Assembly (NCBI RefSeq): GCF_900115365.1
Contig: NZ_FOWD01000001.1
Location: 1 to 64,000 of the forward strand
Direction of reading: 5' to 3'
DNA from: Anaerocolumna aminovalerica
Lineage (GTDB): Bacteria > Bacillota > Clostridia > Lachnospirales > Lachnospiraceae
DNA length: 64,000 bases
In this document: one piece after another, positions 36,115 through 45,717 of the stretch
How the letters are laid out: each line of letters starts with the position of its first letter
Numbering within the stretch: position 1 is the stretch's first letter
Notes under the pieces: model-generated
Told to the model about the DNA's origin: nothing
Seen by the model: only the letters and a program-made list of their open reading frames with translations
The model's database searches: none
Translations under genes and position numbers: made by a program

Positions 36115-39100
36115 ATGATGAGAAGAAATCCTTTTTTGAAGGCGGTGTTAAGAAAGCCATTTCGCTCCTTACTCATGTTGTTGCTAATGGGCGCTATCAC
36201 CTATGGGATAACATCCCATGTAATTGAATATGTAATTGTATTACAGATGACAAACCAACTGGAGAAGTATTATAGACCTATAGGAACGTTGAAATCAGAA
36301 AATAATGATGTAACACGTGGCAGGGAATTGGTATCCCGCAGTCCTTACATAGAATTTGAAGATATAGGAAGGATACCTCAAGGTATATTACAAGGATTAT
36401 ATAATGCAGATGTAAGTAATAGTTTTAATAGAGCAAAAGCAGAAGAAATAAAACTAGAAAGTTATGTATCTGACATAGTTTTCTATGGAGTTTTGCAGGA
36501 AAAGAAGTATGTTGTGGTTGGAAGCGGACAATATCATTTTGTTTTTAAAATTAATAAAATGGAAGTGGGTTATCCCGATTATATGCCAGAGGATAATCTC
36601 ATTCATGTAAAATATCAGCCTGAAACAGAGGGGGAATTAAAGGAGGAATATGACTCACTTATAGTTGGAGAGCAGTATTTGGTACGGGCATACTATGATG
36701 AAAACTCTCCTCAATCGATGAATCGTTCGGGGCAGATTATAGAGGGGAAAGTAGGAAAATGGTTTTTATTGGATAAACTTACGGATGATAATTTATACTT
36801 CTATCCCGTTAAAGAGGGTGATACAGTAGATTATAGTAACAGGAAATTAGCAGGCTTAAAAGAGCATTTAGAAATAGTAGACCAAAATCAGAGGTCTGTG
36901 GAAGTTTATGGAACAAAGGATATGAGTTTAATGCCTCCTTTTCAGGAAAGTTCTAGAACTTATTATCTTGTAGATGGAAGATGGCTGGACAGAGAAGATG
37001 ATCTTAATAAGAAAAATGTATGCGTAGTTCATAGCTTTTTTGCTGAATGGAGAGGACTTTCCCTTGGTGATAAGATTAATATAGAATTGAGAGATATGGG
37101 TGGAGGTTATAACGGGTATATTATCCCACTATTTCCAGAAATATGGGATAATTGGAAAAACTATAAAACGGTAGAAAAAGAATTTGAAATCGTAGGAATA
37201 TATGATTCGGTATATCTAGATCAATCTACTGCAAGAGGCAATCGAATCTTTGTTCCGGATTCTTGTATTCCGGAGAACTTTCTACTTCAAACGAGAGAAA
37301 TGATAGATTCAAGCACTTATAGTTTTGTTTTAAAATCAGCAAAAGACCTGCAGGCATTTCTGATAGAGAACAAAAGTAAATTAGAAGGTATGGGAATAAC
37401 CCTTTCCTTTATAGATAATGATGCAGATGATTTTGGAATTGCATCAAAGGCATTGAAAAAATCTACTCAAATGAGTGTAGCGATTTTTTCAGCTACATTT
37501 TTACCTGTTATGGTGATTGTTGCATTCTTTTATCTTAGTCAGCGCCGCAGAGAATTTGCGGTGGCTCGAGCAATGGGGATATCTAGAAGGTTAGCAATAT
37601 ATCAAGTAGGAGTAGCTGGCATATGGATAGGTTTTCCAGGGATTATTATAGGTGGGATAGTAGCACGGTATAAAACTCTAAAGGAAGCGAAAGATTTATT
37701 CAAGGATTTTGTAATGCCAGGAGTTATAGAATATAATTCTTCTCTTCGAATTTTCTGGTTGCTGCTTATGCTTCTGTTATTTTCTCTGTTTGTCATATTA
37801 ATATTCTTAGGTAGTTGCTATATAGCAAATCAATCGGTTTTTGATTTGTTGCAAGGACAGAAGTTAAATATAGGAAGAAAAAATATGAGACAAATAAATC
37901 GTGAAAAAGTGGATTTACAACCTGATCCAAGTATTAAAACTGATGAAAAGGCAGAAGAAATTTTTTACTTTTCAGACTCTTACAAGGAATTTATGGTAGA
38001 GTCGATAGGAAAGACGAATGCTTCTAGAATATATAAACTTACCACTTCCATAGAGTATTTATATCGCCATATGTTTCGATCTTATGGTAAAATTCTCTTA
38101 ATGTTTATTATTACACTTGGATTCATAACCACCTATAGTTGGTTTGATATAGCTATAGAGAAGAATAAGGTAGAAATAGATCAATTATATAATTCCATCG
38201 TAATAAAAGGTGAAATTCTTAATGAAGGTAGATTAGATTTTAGCAAAGGGGGAGGATTCATTAATCCCAAAGTAGTGAATAATTTACAAGATACCGGATT
38301 AATAAATGAAAGTTATTTGGAGAAAACAGCTCAAGTTAATGCATTAACAGGTTTTAATCCCCATAAAACTTATGACAGGGATGCTTTCATTCCCGGAGTT
38401 GCAGTAGTATCTTTTAATGAATGGAACCGTTTTTTTATAGAAACAGGAGCAGGTATTACTGTGGAATTTATGAAAGGGTATGATGAAAAAGTATTTATGG
38501 AGAGTGAAAGCGATGCAGTAGAAGCTATTGTGCCCGAAAGATTTATGAAGAAATTGGGAAAGAGATGGGGCGATATTGTTTATTTAATAATAAAAGAAGA
38601 ATATACCCCATGTCGTATCATAGGAAGCTATGAAGGGGAGCTTTCAAATGCAGTTTTAAGTGACACGATTATCATGTCGGAATATCATATGCAGCAATTA
38701 ATGGGTAATAATTTTTTTTATGTAGTAACAAAATTTAAGTTTAATCCGGCTAAAAATAAGGAATTAATCCAAAAGGAAAAAGAACTTAAAGAAATGGTAT
38801 CCAGTGCTAAATTTGGATCTATTGAGCCAAAGCTTATGATATGGGATGCGGAGCTACAGCAAGTAATAGAGCCAATGGAACGAAATCTTTCCTTTTTAAA
38901 GATAATATATCCTATAGCAGTGATTGTGTTTACTTTGATTGGAGGAGTTCTCAACTTTCTAATAATATCATTTCGTGCAAAGGAAGCAGCCATTATGAGA
39001 ATATTAGGGGGAGCTAAGAGAAAAGTTAGAATTCTTTTTACAGTAGAGCAAGGGATTATCTATTTAACAGGTATGATATTAGGTGCTATATTAATTGCAA

Positions 39101-39237
39101 TGTTGCAAGGTGGAATTTCACCTAATATACAGATGAACATTTTATTATATGTAACAGGATGTACGTTAGGTTCTATTTTGGGAAGTATTTTTGTAACTAA
39201 TAAAATACCTCTGGAATTGCTTCAGGTAAAGGAATAG
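36115..39237 (+). CDS. Large FtsX/MacB-type permease (cluster 2)
   Basis: The 1040-residue protein has an N-terminal helix (about 15-40), a large extracytoplasmic domain (about 50-450), a three-helix FtsX block (about 455-585, with REFAVARAMGISRRLAIYQ), a mid helix near 660, a second extracytoplasmic domain, and a final FtsX block (about 900-1035, KEAAIMRILGGAKRKVRILF). Two start ATGs are adjacent (36115 and 36118) after GGGGGAG. Together with the following ATPase it forms a MacB-like or LolCDE-like unit, likely exporting or extracting the peptide, or giving immunity. Confidence 0.85.
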   Translation: MMRRNPFLKAVLRKPFRSLLMLLLMGAITYGITSHVIEYVIVLQMTNQLEKYYRPIGTLKSENNDVTRGRELVSRSPYIEFEDIGRIPQGILQGLYNADVSNSFNRAKAEEIKLESYVSDIVFYGVLQEKKYVVVGSGQYHFVFKINKMEVGYPDYMPEDNLIHVKYQPETEGELKEEYDSLIVGEQYLVRAYYDENSPQSMNRSGQIIEGKVGKWFLLDKLTDDNLYFYPVKEGDTVDYSNRKLAGLKEHLEIVDQNQRSVEVYGTKDMSLMPPFQESSRTYYLVDGRWLDREDDLNKKNVCVVHSFFAEWRGLSLGDKINIELRDMGGGYNGYIIPLFPEIWDNWKNYKTVEKEFEIVGIYDSVYLDQSTARGNRIFVPDSCIPENFLLQTREMIDSSTYSFVLKSAKDLQAFLIENKSKLEGMGITLSFIDNDADDFGIASKALKKSTQMSVAIFSATFLPVMVIVAFFYLSQRRREFAVARAMGISRRLAIYQVGVAGIWIGFPGIIIGGIVARYKTLKEAKDLFKDFVMPGVIEYNSSLRIFWLLLMLLLFSLFVILIFLGSCYIANQSVFDLLQGQKLNIGRKNMRQINREKVDLQPDPSIKTDEKAEEIFYFSDSYKEFMVESIGKTNASRIYKLTTSIEYLYRHMFRSYGKILLMFIITLGFITTYSWFDIAIEKNKVEIDQLYNSIVIKGEILNEGRLDFSKGGGFINPKVVNNLQDTGLINESYLEKTAQVNALTGFNPHKTYDRDAFIPGVAVVSFNEWNRFFIETGAGITVEFMKGYDEKVFMESESDAVEAIVPERFMKKLGKRWGDIVYLIIKEEYTPCRIIGSYEGELSNAVLSDTIIMSEYHMQQLMGNNFFYVVTKFKFNPAKNKELIQKEKELKEMVSSAKFGSIEPKLMIWDAELQQVIEPMERNLSFLKIIYPIAVIVFTLIGGVLNFLIISFRAKEAAIMRILGGAKRKVRILFTVEQGIIYLTGMILGAILIAMLQGGISPNIQMNILLYVTGCTLGSILGSIFVTNKIPLELLQVKE

Positions 39238-39253
39238 GAGGAATAGTGTTATC

Positions 39254-39913
39254 ATGGCAGAATTAAAACTTAGTGAAGTATGCTATCAGTATAAAAATAG
39301 TAAACAGAAAGTATTAAAGGGAATTTCCTGTGATTTTCAGGGGGGAAAGTTATGTGCAATTGTAGGACCATCAGGAAGTGGAAAGACAACACTACTATCT
39401 ATCCTTGCCGGATTGGATCGTCCTTCAGAGGGAAAAGTATATATTAATGGGGATGATCTGACAACGCTTGATTTAGATGCATACCGCAGGGAGCGTGTAG
39501 CTATGATTTTTCAATCCTTTCAGTTATTTCCTCTACTTACAATATTAGAAAATGTAAGCTATCCAATGGAGAATAATGGTATACCTAAGAAAGAAGCGAG
39601 AGAAAGAGCAGGTAAACTTTTACTGATGTTAGGAATTACAGAAGAAAAGCACAAACGTTTTCCATCAAAGTTATCAGGAGGGGAGCAACAGCGTGTTGCT
39701 ATTGCTCGTGCTTTAGCAACAGGAGCAAAAGTACTGCTGGCGGATGAACCCACCGGTAATTTAGACCGTGAAAACACGCTCCATATATTAGATATACTAA
39801 AAAAATTTGCCCATGAAGAAGGATATTGTGTGATTGTGGTAACACATGACCAGGAAGTGGCGAGTATATCCGATCGGGTGTGGAGGATGCAGGATGGAAT
39901 ACTCACAATATAA
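39254..39913 (+). CDS. ABC ATP-binding protein partner of the FtsX permease (cluster 2)
   Basis: A 219-residue ATPase with Walker A GPSGSGKTT, signature LSGGEQQRVAIAR, Walker B VLLADEPTGNLDR and switch His in VVTHDQ, typical of the MacB/LolD family. It starts 16 bases after the permease stop, with AGGAGG upstream. It should power the preceding permease. Confidence 0.9.
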   Translation: MAELKLSEVCYQYKNSKQKVLKGISCDFQGGKLCAIVGPSGSGKTTLLSILAGLDRPSEGKVYINGDDLTTLDLDAYRRERVAMIFQSFQLFPLLTILENVSYPMENNGIPKKEARERAGKLLLMLGITEEKHKRFPSKLSGGEQQRVAIARALATGAKVLLADEPTGNLDRENTLHILDILKKFAHEEGYCVIVVTHDQEVASISDRVWRMQDGILTI

Positions 39914-39928
39914 AATAGGAGTGTTTCG

Positions 39929-41761
39929 ATGATAAAGATAAAAGCAATTAGGAATCATGTTATAGAATACATGGGTGCATTATTTTATTGTATGAAATTA
40001 TCCTGGAACGCCTCGAAATATTATACAACGTTTAGAATTATCTGTGGGATAGTATTACCCGTTTTAGGAATTGCCAATGCCTTTTTAGGAAAGTATTTAA
40101 TCAATTTACTTACGGGAGTTTTCATTGTACAGGATAAGAATATTGTATTTTTATCTTTAATGGCTGGTATATTTATTATTGGATTCCTGCAAAGAGGAGG
40201 AGGCTCCTTAGAGCAGTATATGCAATCTATGCATGATAATATTTTAAATGAAAAGCTTTCTATTATGATTATGGATTGTTCTGTAAAGGCAGATTTAGAA
40301 CATTTTGATAATACGGTGTATTATGATAAGTTACAGGCAGCAGCACGTGATTCTTTTTCCATGGTACATATTATGTGGAATGCCTTGCTATTTTTAAGCG
40401 CCTCGATATCATTTATCGGAATATTCGCAGTGCTATGGTTGGCAAATCCATTTTTTGGGATTCTATTAACCATAGCCGCAATTCCCAGTACAGCTATGTC
40501 TATGAAATATACCAAATCCATTTATCGTTTAAGCATGGAACAGCTAAAAAACGAACGAAGAAAAGGATATTTTCAAGGAATTGCATTGGATAAACGATTT
40601 GCACAAGATGTTCGTTTATTTAACATTGGTGGATTTTTAAAAGAAAAGCACTATTCGCTGTGGAAAGAAGTATTTGGAGAACAAAGAAAGGTTGCACGAA
40701 AACGTACAGCAGCTGCCATACTTTGGGAATGTCTTCCTGAAATAGTATCCATGGCAATAGGAATAAGTATTGGATTTAAAATTTTCAACGGAACATCCAC
40801 TGTGGGAGACTATTCACTGTATACTGGACTAATCGTACAATTTTTATCTTCATTTTCAAGATTGTCACTTTCTTTTACCAATATTTACGATAATAAATTA
40901 AGAATTATCAATCTAAAAAGTATCTTTGAGTTTGAAAATCATGTATTAGATCATGGTAAACTTGAGTTAGAAAAGGTTGATACTATTGAATTCCAGCATG
41001 TGAGTTTTGCTTATCCAAATACAAATAAATGGGTATTGGAAGATTTAAGCTTTTGTCTTTCAAAAGACGAGAAGACAGCATTTGTAGGAATTAATGGTTC
41101 AGGAAAAACAACTCTTATTAAGTTGATTTTGCGAATGTATGATCCGAAGATTGGAACGATAAAGATTAATGGAATTGATTTAAAAGAATATCGTTTGGAA
41201 AGTCTTCGAGCTAACTTTAGTGTATATTTTCAAGAGATGGGTAATTATTGCCTTAGCTTATCTGAAAATATAACAATTAGTGATATTAAGCGTAAAGGTG
41301 AAGGTAACCTTGTACTGAATGTATTAAAAGAAAACTGTAGTGAAGATATTTTAGAAAAAGCCCCAAAAGGACTTTCCAGTAGCTTGACTCGTATTTTTGA
41401 TGAAGATGGAGTAGAATTGTCCGGTGGGCAGCATCAGAAGTTAGCACTTGCCAGAACGATTTACCGAAGAAATACAGCGTTGATTCTGGACGAGCCATCT
41501 TCAAACCTTGATCCTAAGGCAGAGCATGATATTTTTGAGAACTTAAAAACAATAACAGATGGGAAATTGACGATTTTTACATCCCACAGGCTTTCTAATA
41601 TTTCACTTGCTGATCGAATTATTGTATTAGAAAAAGGAAAGATAGTGGAGGATGGAAATCAGAGGCAGTTATTAAAAAATAATAAACAATATGCTGAACT
41701 ATATAGATATCAGCAGGAAAAATTTCGTATGGATGAAGAAGACGGAGGTATTATGTGCTGA
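39929..41761 (+). CDS. Half-size ABC exporter with fused ATPase (cluster 2)
   Basis: A 610-residue protein: a six-helix exporter membrane domain (about 20-320) and an ATPase domain (about 345-595) with Walker A GINGSGKTT, signature LSGGQHQKLALAR and Walker B ALILDEPSSNLDP. It has no C39 peptidase domain, so leader cleavage is done by another protein. Lines up with 31715-31885, where a fragment is duplicated. It overlaps the protease gene by seven bases. Probably exports the mature peptide as a homodimer; substrate inferred from context. Confidence 0.88.
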   Translation: MIKIKAIRNHVIEYMGALFYCMKLSWNASKYYTTFRIICGIVLPVLGIANAFLGKYLINLLTGVFIVQDKNIVFLSLMAGIFIIGFLQRGGGSLEQYMQSMHDNILNEKLSIMIMDCSVKADLEHFDNTVYYDKLQAAARDSFSMVHIMWNALLFLSASISFIGIFAVLWLANPFFGILLTIAAIPSTAMSMKYTKSIYRLSMEQLKNERRKGYFQGIALDKRFAQDVRLFNIGGFLKEKHYSLWKEVFGEQRKVARKRTAAAILWECLPEIVSMAIGISIGFKIFNGTSTVGDYSLYTGLIVQFLSSFSRLSLSFTNIYDNKLRIINLKSIFEFENHVLDHGKLELEKVDTIEFQHVSFAYPNTNKWVLEDLSFCLSKDEKTAFVGINGSGKTTLIKLILRMYDPKIGTIKINGIDLKEYRLESLRANFSVYFQEMGNYCLSLSENITISDIKRKGEGNLVLNVLKENCSEDILEKAPKGLSSSLTRIFDEDGVELSGGQHQKLALARTIYRRNTALILDEPSSNLDPKAEHDIFENLKTITDGKLTIFTSHRLSNISLADRIIVLEKGKIVEDGNQRQLLKNNKQYAELYRYQQEKFRMDEEDGGIMC

Positions 41762-43194
41762 TTGCAATTATTGATGATGGAATAGATAAATCAAAGCTTT
41801 TATATCATAATATTAAATATAATCTGTTTGTCGATAATAATAATAAGATAAGGGAATGGGATTCTGAAAAGCATATTTTTACACAGCATGGAACAATATG
41901 TGCACATATTATTGAAAAATATGCTCCAAAAGCAGAGTTTATTAGTATATCGGTATTTCAAAATACAGAATTAAAGACAAATTGTGAACGCCTTTTTGTT
42001 GCCCTCAACTGGTGTTTGGAGAAAAGAATTCAGCTTATTCATATGAGTATTGGTACAGAACAACTAAACGATTCTTTAATGATTCGACCTGTAATTGCAA
42101 GAATGCTTATGCAGGGGCAGGTTATAGTAGCGGCTGGTAATAATAAAGGAAGTTATACTATACCGGCATGTCTTAGCGGTGTTATAGGAGTGATTGCAGA
42201 TAAGAAGCTGAAGGGATTTGCCTTTAATACATGTTATTCTGAAAAAGGAATTCTTTTATCGGCATCGTCAAAGCATATGTTGATAGACTCACTGGGTAAT
42301 GTGTTTAAAACAGATATTTCTAATAGCTATGCTGCTCCAACTGTAACAGCCGCCATTCATAATATTTTAGTAAGTCATGAACCATATTCTGTGTCAGTCC
42401 CCTTATTATATAGAGAATTAACAGGAGAAAAATTAGACCATCAGTTTATTCGACCTGACTTTATAGAAGATGCCGATATTCTTAATTTAAGTGGGGAAAG
42501 CCTGCTGAATAAGAGATTCTTTTTTTCGCGTTTCCGAGAATTTACAATGATTGAGAGTTTATTAAATGAGATTGAATTTTGGAAAAGCTTTGTTTTTATA
42601 CCATCTCCGGATGAAAATGAAAATAAGAAAGTAATCAATTTTATAAAAGAGTATCATAAACAATGGAAAGGAATTTTGTTAGCAGGAAAAATAGAGAGAG
42701 AATCTTTAGTTGAATTGGAGGATATTTTAATATGGGATGAATATAACTGGGGAATTTTAAAAGAAGATTGTTTCGAATACGCTTTAAAAGAAAAGGAGTG
42801 CCCAACCATTTTTATTGCTAGTGATGATAAAAATGGTATTGATTTAGCGTGTGATTTACAAAAATTATTTCAAGAAGAAGGATACCAGTGTATTTGTGCA
42901 TCCAACCAAAAATATTCATATTTATACGGATTAGAATATATCCCTTCAAAAATGTTGCTAAATGAGGCTGTCCAACATCTTAATGTTATATATGAACCGG
43001 ATTTGATTATTTTTTGTTCTAGGAAACAGTATATTAATGAAAATGTAATGGAAGATATGAACAATTATATAATTGAATTTAATATAAAAATAGGTGAAAA
43101 AGAAGAAACTATAAACCAAAGTTCCATAGCATATCCTTATGACAAGTTTGAACTCAAGAATCTATATCAATATATTACTGCATATTTTTCATAA
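41755..43194 (+). CDS. Cytoplasmic S8 (subtilisin-like) protease fused to a TIGR04066-like domain
   Basis: The 479-residue product starts at a GTG five bases after GGAGG and overlaps the exporter stop. Residues 1-200 form a minimal subtilase: Asp7 (IIDDGID), His45 (QHGTICA), oxyanion Asn129 (AAGNN) and Ser191 (NSYAAP). It has no signal peptide or propeptide, so it should act inside the cell, possibly removing precursor leader or tail. Residues about 270-440 (WKSFVFIPSPDENEN, then CPTIFIASDDKNGIDLA) resemble the TIGR04066 proteins at 26121 and 34250. The usual GTSMAAP serine motif is reduced to NSYAAP. Confidence 0.85.
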   Translation: MLIAIIDDGIDKSKLLYHNIKYNLFVDNNNKIREWDSEKHIFTQHGTICAHIIEKYAPKAEFISISVFQNTELKTNCERLFVALNWCLEKRIQLIHMSIGTEQLNDSLMIRPVIARMLMQGQVIVAAGNNKGSYTIPACLSGVIGVIADKKLKGFAFNTCYSEKGILLSASSKHMLIDSLGNVFKTDISNSYAAPTVTAAIHNILVSHEPYSVSVPLLYRELTGEKLDHQFIRPDFIEDADILNLSGESLLNKRFFFSRFREFTMIESLLNEIEFWKSFVFIPSPDENENKKVINFIKEYHKQWKGILLAGKIERESLVELEDILIWDEYNWGILKEDCFEYALKEKECPTIFIASDDKNGIDLACDLQKLFQEEGYQCICASNQKYSYLYGLEYIPSKMLLNEAVQHLNVIYEPDLIIFCSRKQYINENVMEDMNNYIIEFNIKIGEKEETINQSSIAYPYDKFELKNLYQYITAYFS

Positions 43195-43242
43195 TAGTTT
43201 ATATTTTGGAAATAGACAACTTAGAGCTTCTTAACAAGACGT

Positions 43243-43440
43243 ATGCTAACACTTGGATGGTCTAATGGAAGTACCTTCCTTCCTGTTAACAGTATTCTTT
43301 TTTCTACTGAGAATGCAAAGAATCGGATCAATGAATCAATTTCTCTAGATAAAAGAACAGTTGGATATAAACGTCGACAGCTTTCTATGACCAAGGAGAT
43401 AGATGTAATGCTCAAACTCCTAAAAAATGCAAAACTGTAG
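43243..43440 (+). pseudogene. IS4-family transposase fragment
   Basis: The frame reads MLTLGWSNGSTFLPVNSILF, then KNRINESISLDKRTVGYKRRQLS and a stop at 43440. This is a central piece of IS4-like DDE transposases. The N- and C-terminal parts are absent, so it is a relic. It lies at the right edge of the accessory island. Confidence 0.75.
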
Positions 43441-43587
43441 GCATTCCTGCAAAATATCCATCCACGTTGAGATTACAGCTGTAGGTAGAATAAATACTCA
43501 ACGTTGACAATTTAATAACTGCCAGATATTGAATTGTCAAGGTGCATAGCTAAAGTCTATGTGCGAAGTTTGAGTAATTATATAATA

Positions 43588-43675
43588 TTGGAATATGATT
43601 TTTGGTATGTTTTCTCAATAAACGGCTTAATTGAGTATTTTTTGTAGGAGGAAACATATTAAAATCATATTCCAA
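43588..43675. repeat. 88-base palindromic element with perfect 15-base terminal inverted repeats
   Basis: TTGGAATATGATTTT at 43588-43602 and AAAATCATATTCCAA at 43661-43675 are exact inverted copies. Inside is a second dyad, CTCAAT and ATTGAG, around 43614-43635. It could be a MITE-like element or a bidirectional terminator between the convergent protease and deaminase genes. A separate hairpin (TTGACAATT/AATTGTCAA, 43504-43540) lies just before it. Confidence 0.6.
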
Positions 43676-43688
43676 CATATGGATATGG

Positions 43689-45074
43689 CTATTTACTTAA
43701 TAACTCTTTTACAACTTTTCTGCCCTCAGCAGCAACCTTTTCTTCATCAATGTTCTGAAGTATTCCGTCTCTTACTACAACTTCACCTTGAACCATAGTC
43801 AGAGCTACAGGTTCCTTTGTTCCGATGGTGGCAAGCATGGATTTTGTATCATAATCTGCACCTACCAGTTCAGCTTTTGTACTGTCTACCATGAATAAAT
43901 CTGCCATCATACCTTTTGCTAACTGCCCAATATCATTTCTTCCAAGAATCTTTGCGCTGCCATTGGTAGCAATCTTTAATATATCATAACCACTTGGAGC
44001 CTGTTTACTGGAATTCAAACGGTGTAACAGGTAAGACACCCTTATTTCTTCCATGAGATTGGATGCATCGTTACTTGCACTGCCGTCAACGGCCAAACCA
44101 ACCGGAACGCCAAGTTCTAACATTCTTGGAATCTTTGCAATGCCGGAGGACAATTTCATATTAGAAATAGGACAGTGGGCAACCCCCGTACCGGTATCTG
44201 CTAATAGTTTTAATTCTTCCTCGTTAAAATGTATGCCGTGAGCAAACCATACATCATTGCCAATCCAACCTAGCCTCTCCATGTATTCTAAAGGTCTGAC
44301 ACCATATCTTTCTAAAGTATATTTTTCTTCATCAATTGTTTCCGTCAGATGTGTGTGTAATCTTACACCCAGGCTTCTTGCCAATATGGCACTTTCCTTT
44401 AATAAGTCAGAAGAGACACTAAAGGGTGAACATGGAGCCAATGCAACTTGTCTCAAAGAGCCTTTATTAGGATTATGGTATTTGCTTACAAGCCGTTCAC
44501 TGTCTTTTAAGATGGAATCGATATCCTGTACTACAGAATCAGGAGGTAGACCACCGTCTTTTTTGCTTAGATCCATACTGCCTCTGGAAGCGAACATTCT
44601 GATGCCTAAATTGGAAGCTGCTTCAAACTGAGCATCGATTAACTGTGAACCGCCTTGATTTGGGAATACATAATGATGGTCAAAACATGTAGTACAGCCA
44701 TGTTTCATTAATTCACCCATACCAAGCAAAGAACTGTACCTGATAACATCGGCATCAATATTCTTCCATATTTCATATAAAGTTTTAAGCCAATCAAAGA
44801 GTTCCATGTTTTGAACTTGCGGAAGGTTTCTTGTAAAGTACTGATATAAATGATGATGTGTATTAATTAAGCCGGGATATATAATCATATTAGATGCATC
44901 GATTATTTCATCTGCAATAAATTCCTTAGGATTATCCGGATCTGAAGAACCGATTTCTTTAATTTCCCCATTTTCAATATAAATGTAACCATTCTCGTAT
45001 AAATTGTCATTTTCGTCACAGGTCACGATACATTTTGCATTTTTAATCCACGTTGTTCTCATTGTTTTGTCCAT
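43689..45074 (-). CDS. Amidohydrolase, 8-oxoguanine deaminase-like (purine catabolism)
   Basis: The 461-residue member of the metal-dependent amidohydrolase superfamily has metal-binding HxH in NTHHHLY (near 72), His in LHTHLTE (near 235), and catalytic Asp in GLAVDGSASND (near 320). The block CSPFSVSSDLL and the end of the sequence are typical of the 8-oxoguanine/hydroxydechloroatrazine deaminase group. It probably deaminates a purine-like base in the cytoplasm. A GGGACAGG site precedes the ATG. It is divergent from the aminotransferase gene across a 640-base region. Confidence 0.75.
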   Translation of the reverse strand: MDKTMRTTWIKNAKCIVTCDENDNLYENGYIYIENGEIKEIGSSDPDNPKEFIADEIIDASNMIIYPGLINTHHHLYQYFTRNLPQVQNMELFDWLKTLYEIWKNIDADVIRYSSLLGMGELMKHGCTTCFDHHYVFPNQGGSQLIDAQFEAASNLGIRMFASRGSMDLSKKDGGLPPDSVVQDIDSILKDSERLVSKYHNPNKGSLRQVALAPCSPFSVSSDLLKESAILARSLGVRLHTHLTETIDEEKYTLERYGVRPLEYMERLGWIGNDVWFAHGIHFNEEELKLLADTGTGVAHCPISNMKLSSGIAKIPRMLELGVPVGLAVDGSASNDASNLMEEIRVSYLLHRLNSSKQAPSGYDILKIATNGSAKILGRNDIGQLAKGMMADLFMVDSTKAELVGADYDTKSMLATIGTKEPVALTMVQGEVVVRDGILQNIDEEKVAAEGRKVVKELLSK

Positions 45075-45717
45075 TGCGCCTGTCCCATTTTGATTTCATG
45101 GAATACTGCCATGTAAATCCCAGTAAAAGGCAGCTGCAATTTAATCCTTTCTTTGTGTTTTTTTGAAATTCATTGTATGAATTTCTTTTGCCTTGCTTTG
45201 AATTCTTTGTTTTAACTTGAAAGCTATCATACTATGAGATGAAATTTTATGGTTATATAGTATAGTTTTTGCTTCCCCACAGCATGCTTCTTGTATAAAA
45301 TATAACATAATTCTTTAAAAATCTCAACTTAAACAGGTATTGGAATATGGATAAATTGTAAGAATATATGATGAAAGAGATGGTTTTGGTGTGATTTTTT
45401 ATAGCTTCACTCATACAGTTATTACTATTAATTATAGATACTATAATTGGTGTTTATAATTATAAAAAAGTGATTGATTTTTTGCATAAATATTGCATCA
45501 GAATATAATTTTTAGCTTGCAATATGAAAAAGAATCATATAGAATGTAAATTAAAATTTGGTGTATTATTGTATACAATAATAAAATGCAAGTATATATT
45601 AGTATTAATTTCAAAAGATGGAAATTCTCATGGATTTATGATGGAGAATATTTTATTATCCGGGAATCAGAATATTATTAGGAAACGTATTCCATAGGCT
45701 ATTTAAGGAGGAGAACT
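45075..45717. other. Divergent promoter region with a 20-base palindrome
   Basis: About 640 bases between the deaminase and the aminotransferase. Apart from the palindrome at 45564-45583 the region is AT-rich and holds no plausible gene. Confidence 0.5.
45564..45583. promoter_or_regulatory. Perfect 20-base palindrome, GntR-like operator
   Basis: The sequence ATTATTGTATACAATAAT, with one more base pair of symmetry on each side, is a perfect palindrome centred on GTATAC. TTGTATACAA-type sites are typical of GntR-family (FadR/PurR-like) regulators. It lies about 135 bases upstream of the aminotransferase start. No matching regulator gene is in the window besides the YtrA-type one at 54.7 kb. 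Confidence 0.5.
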
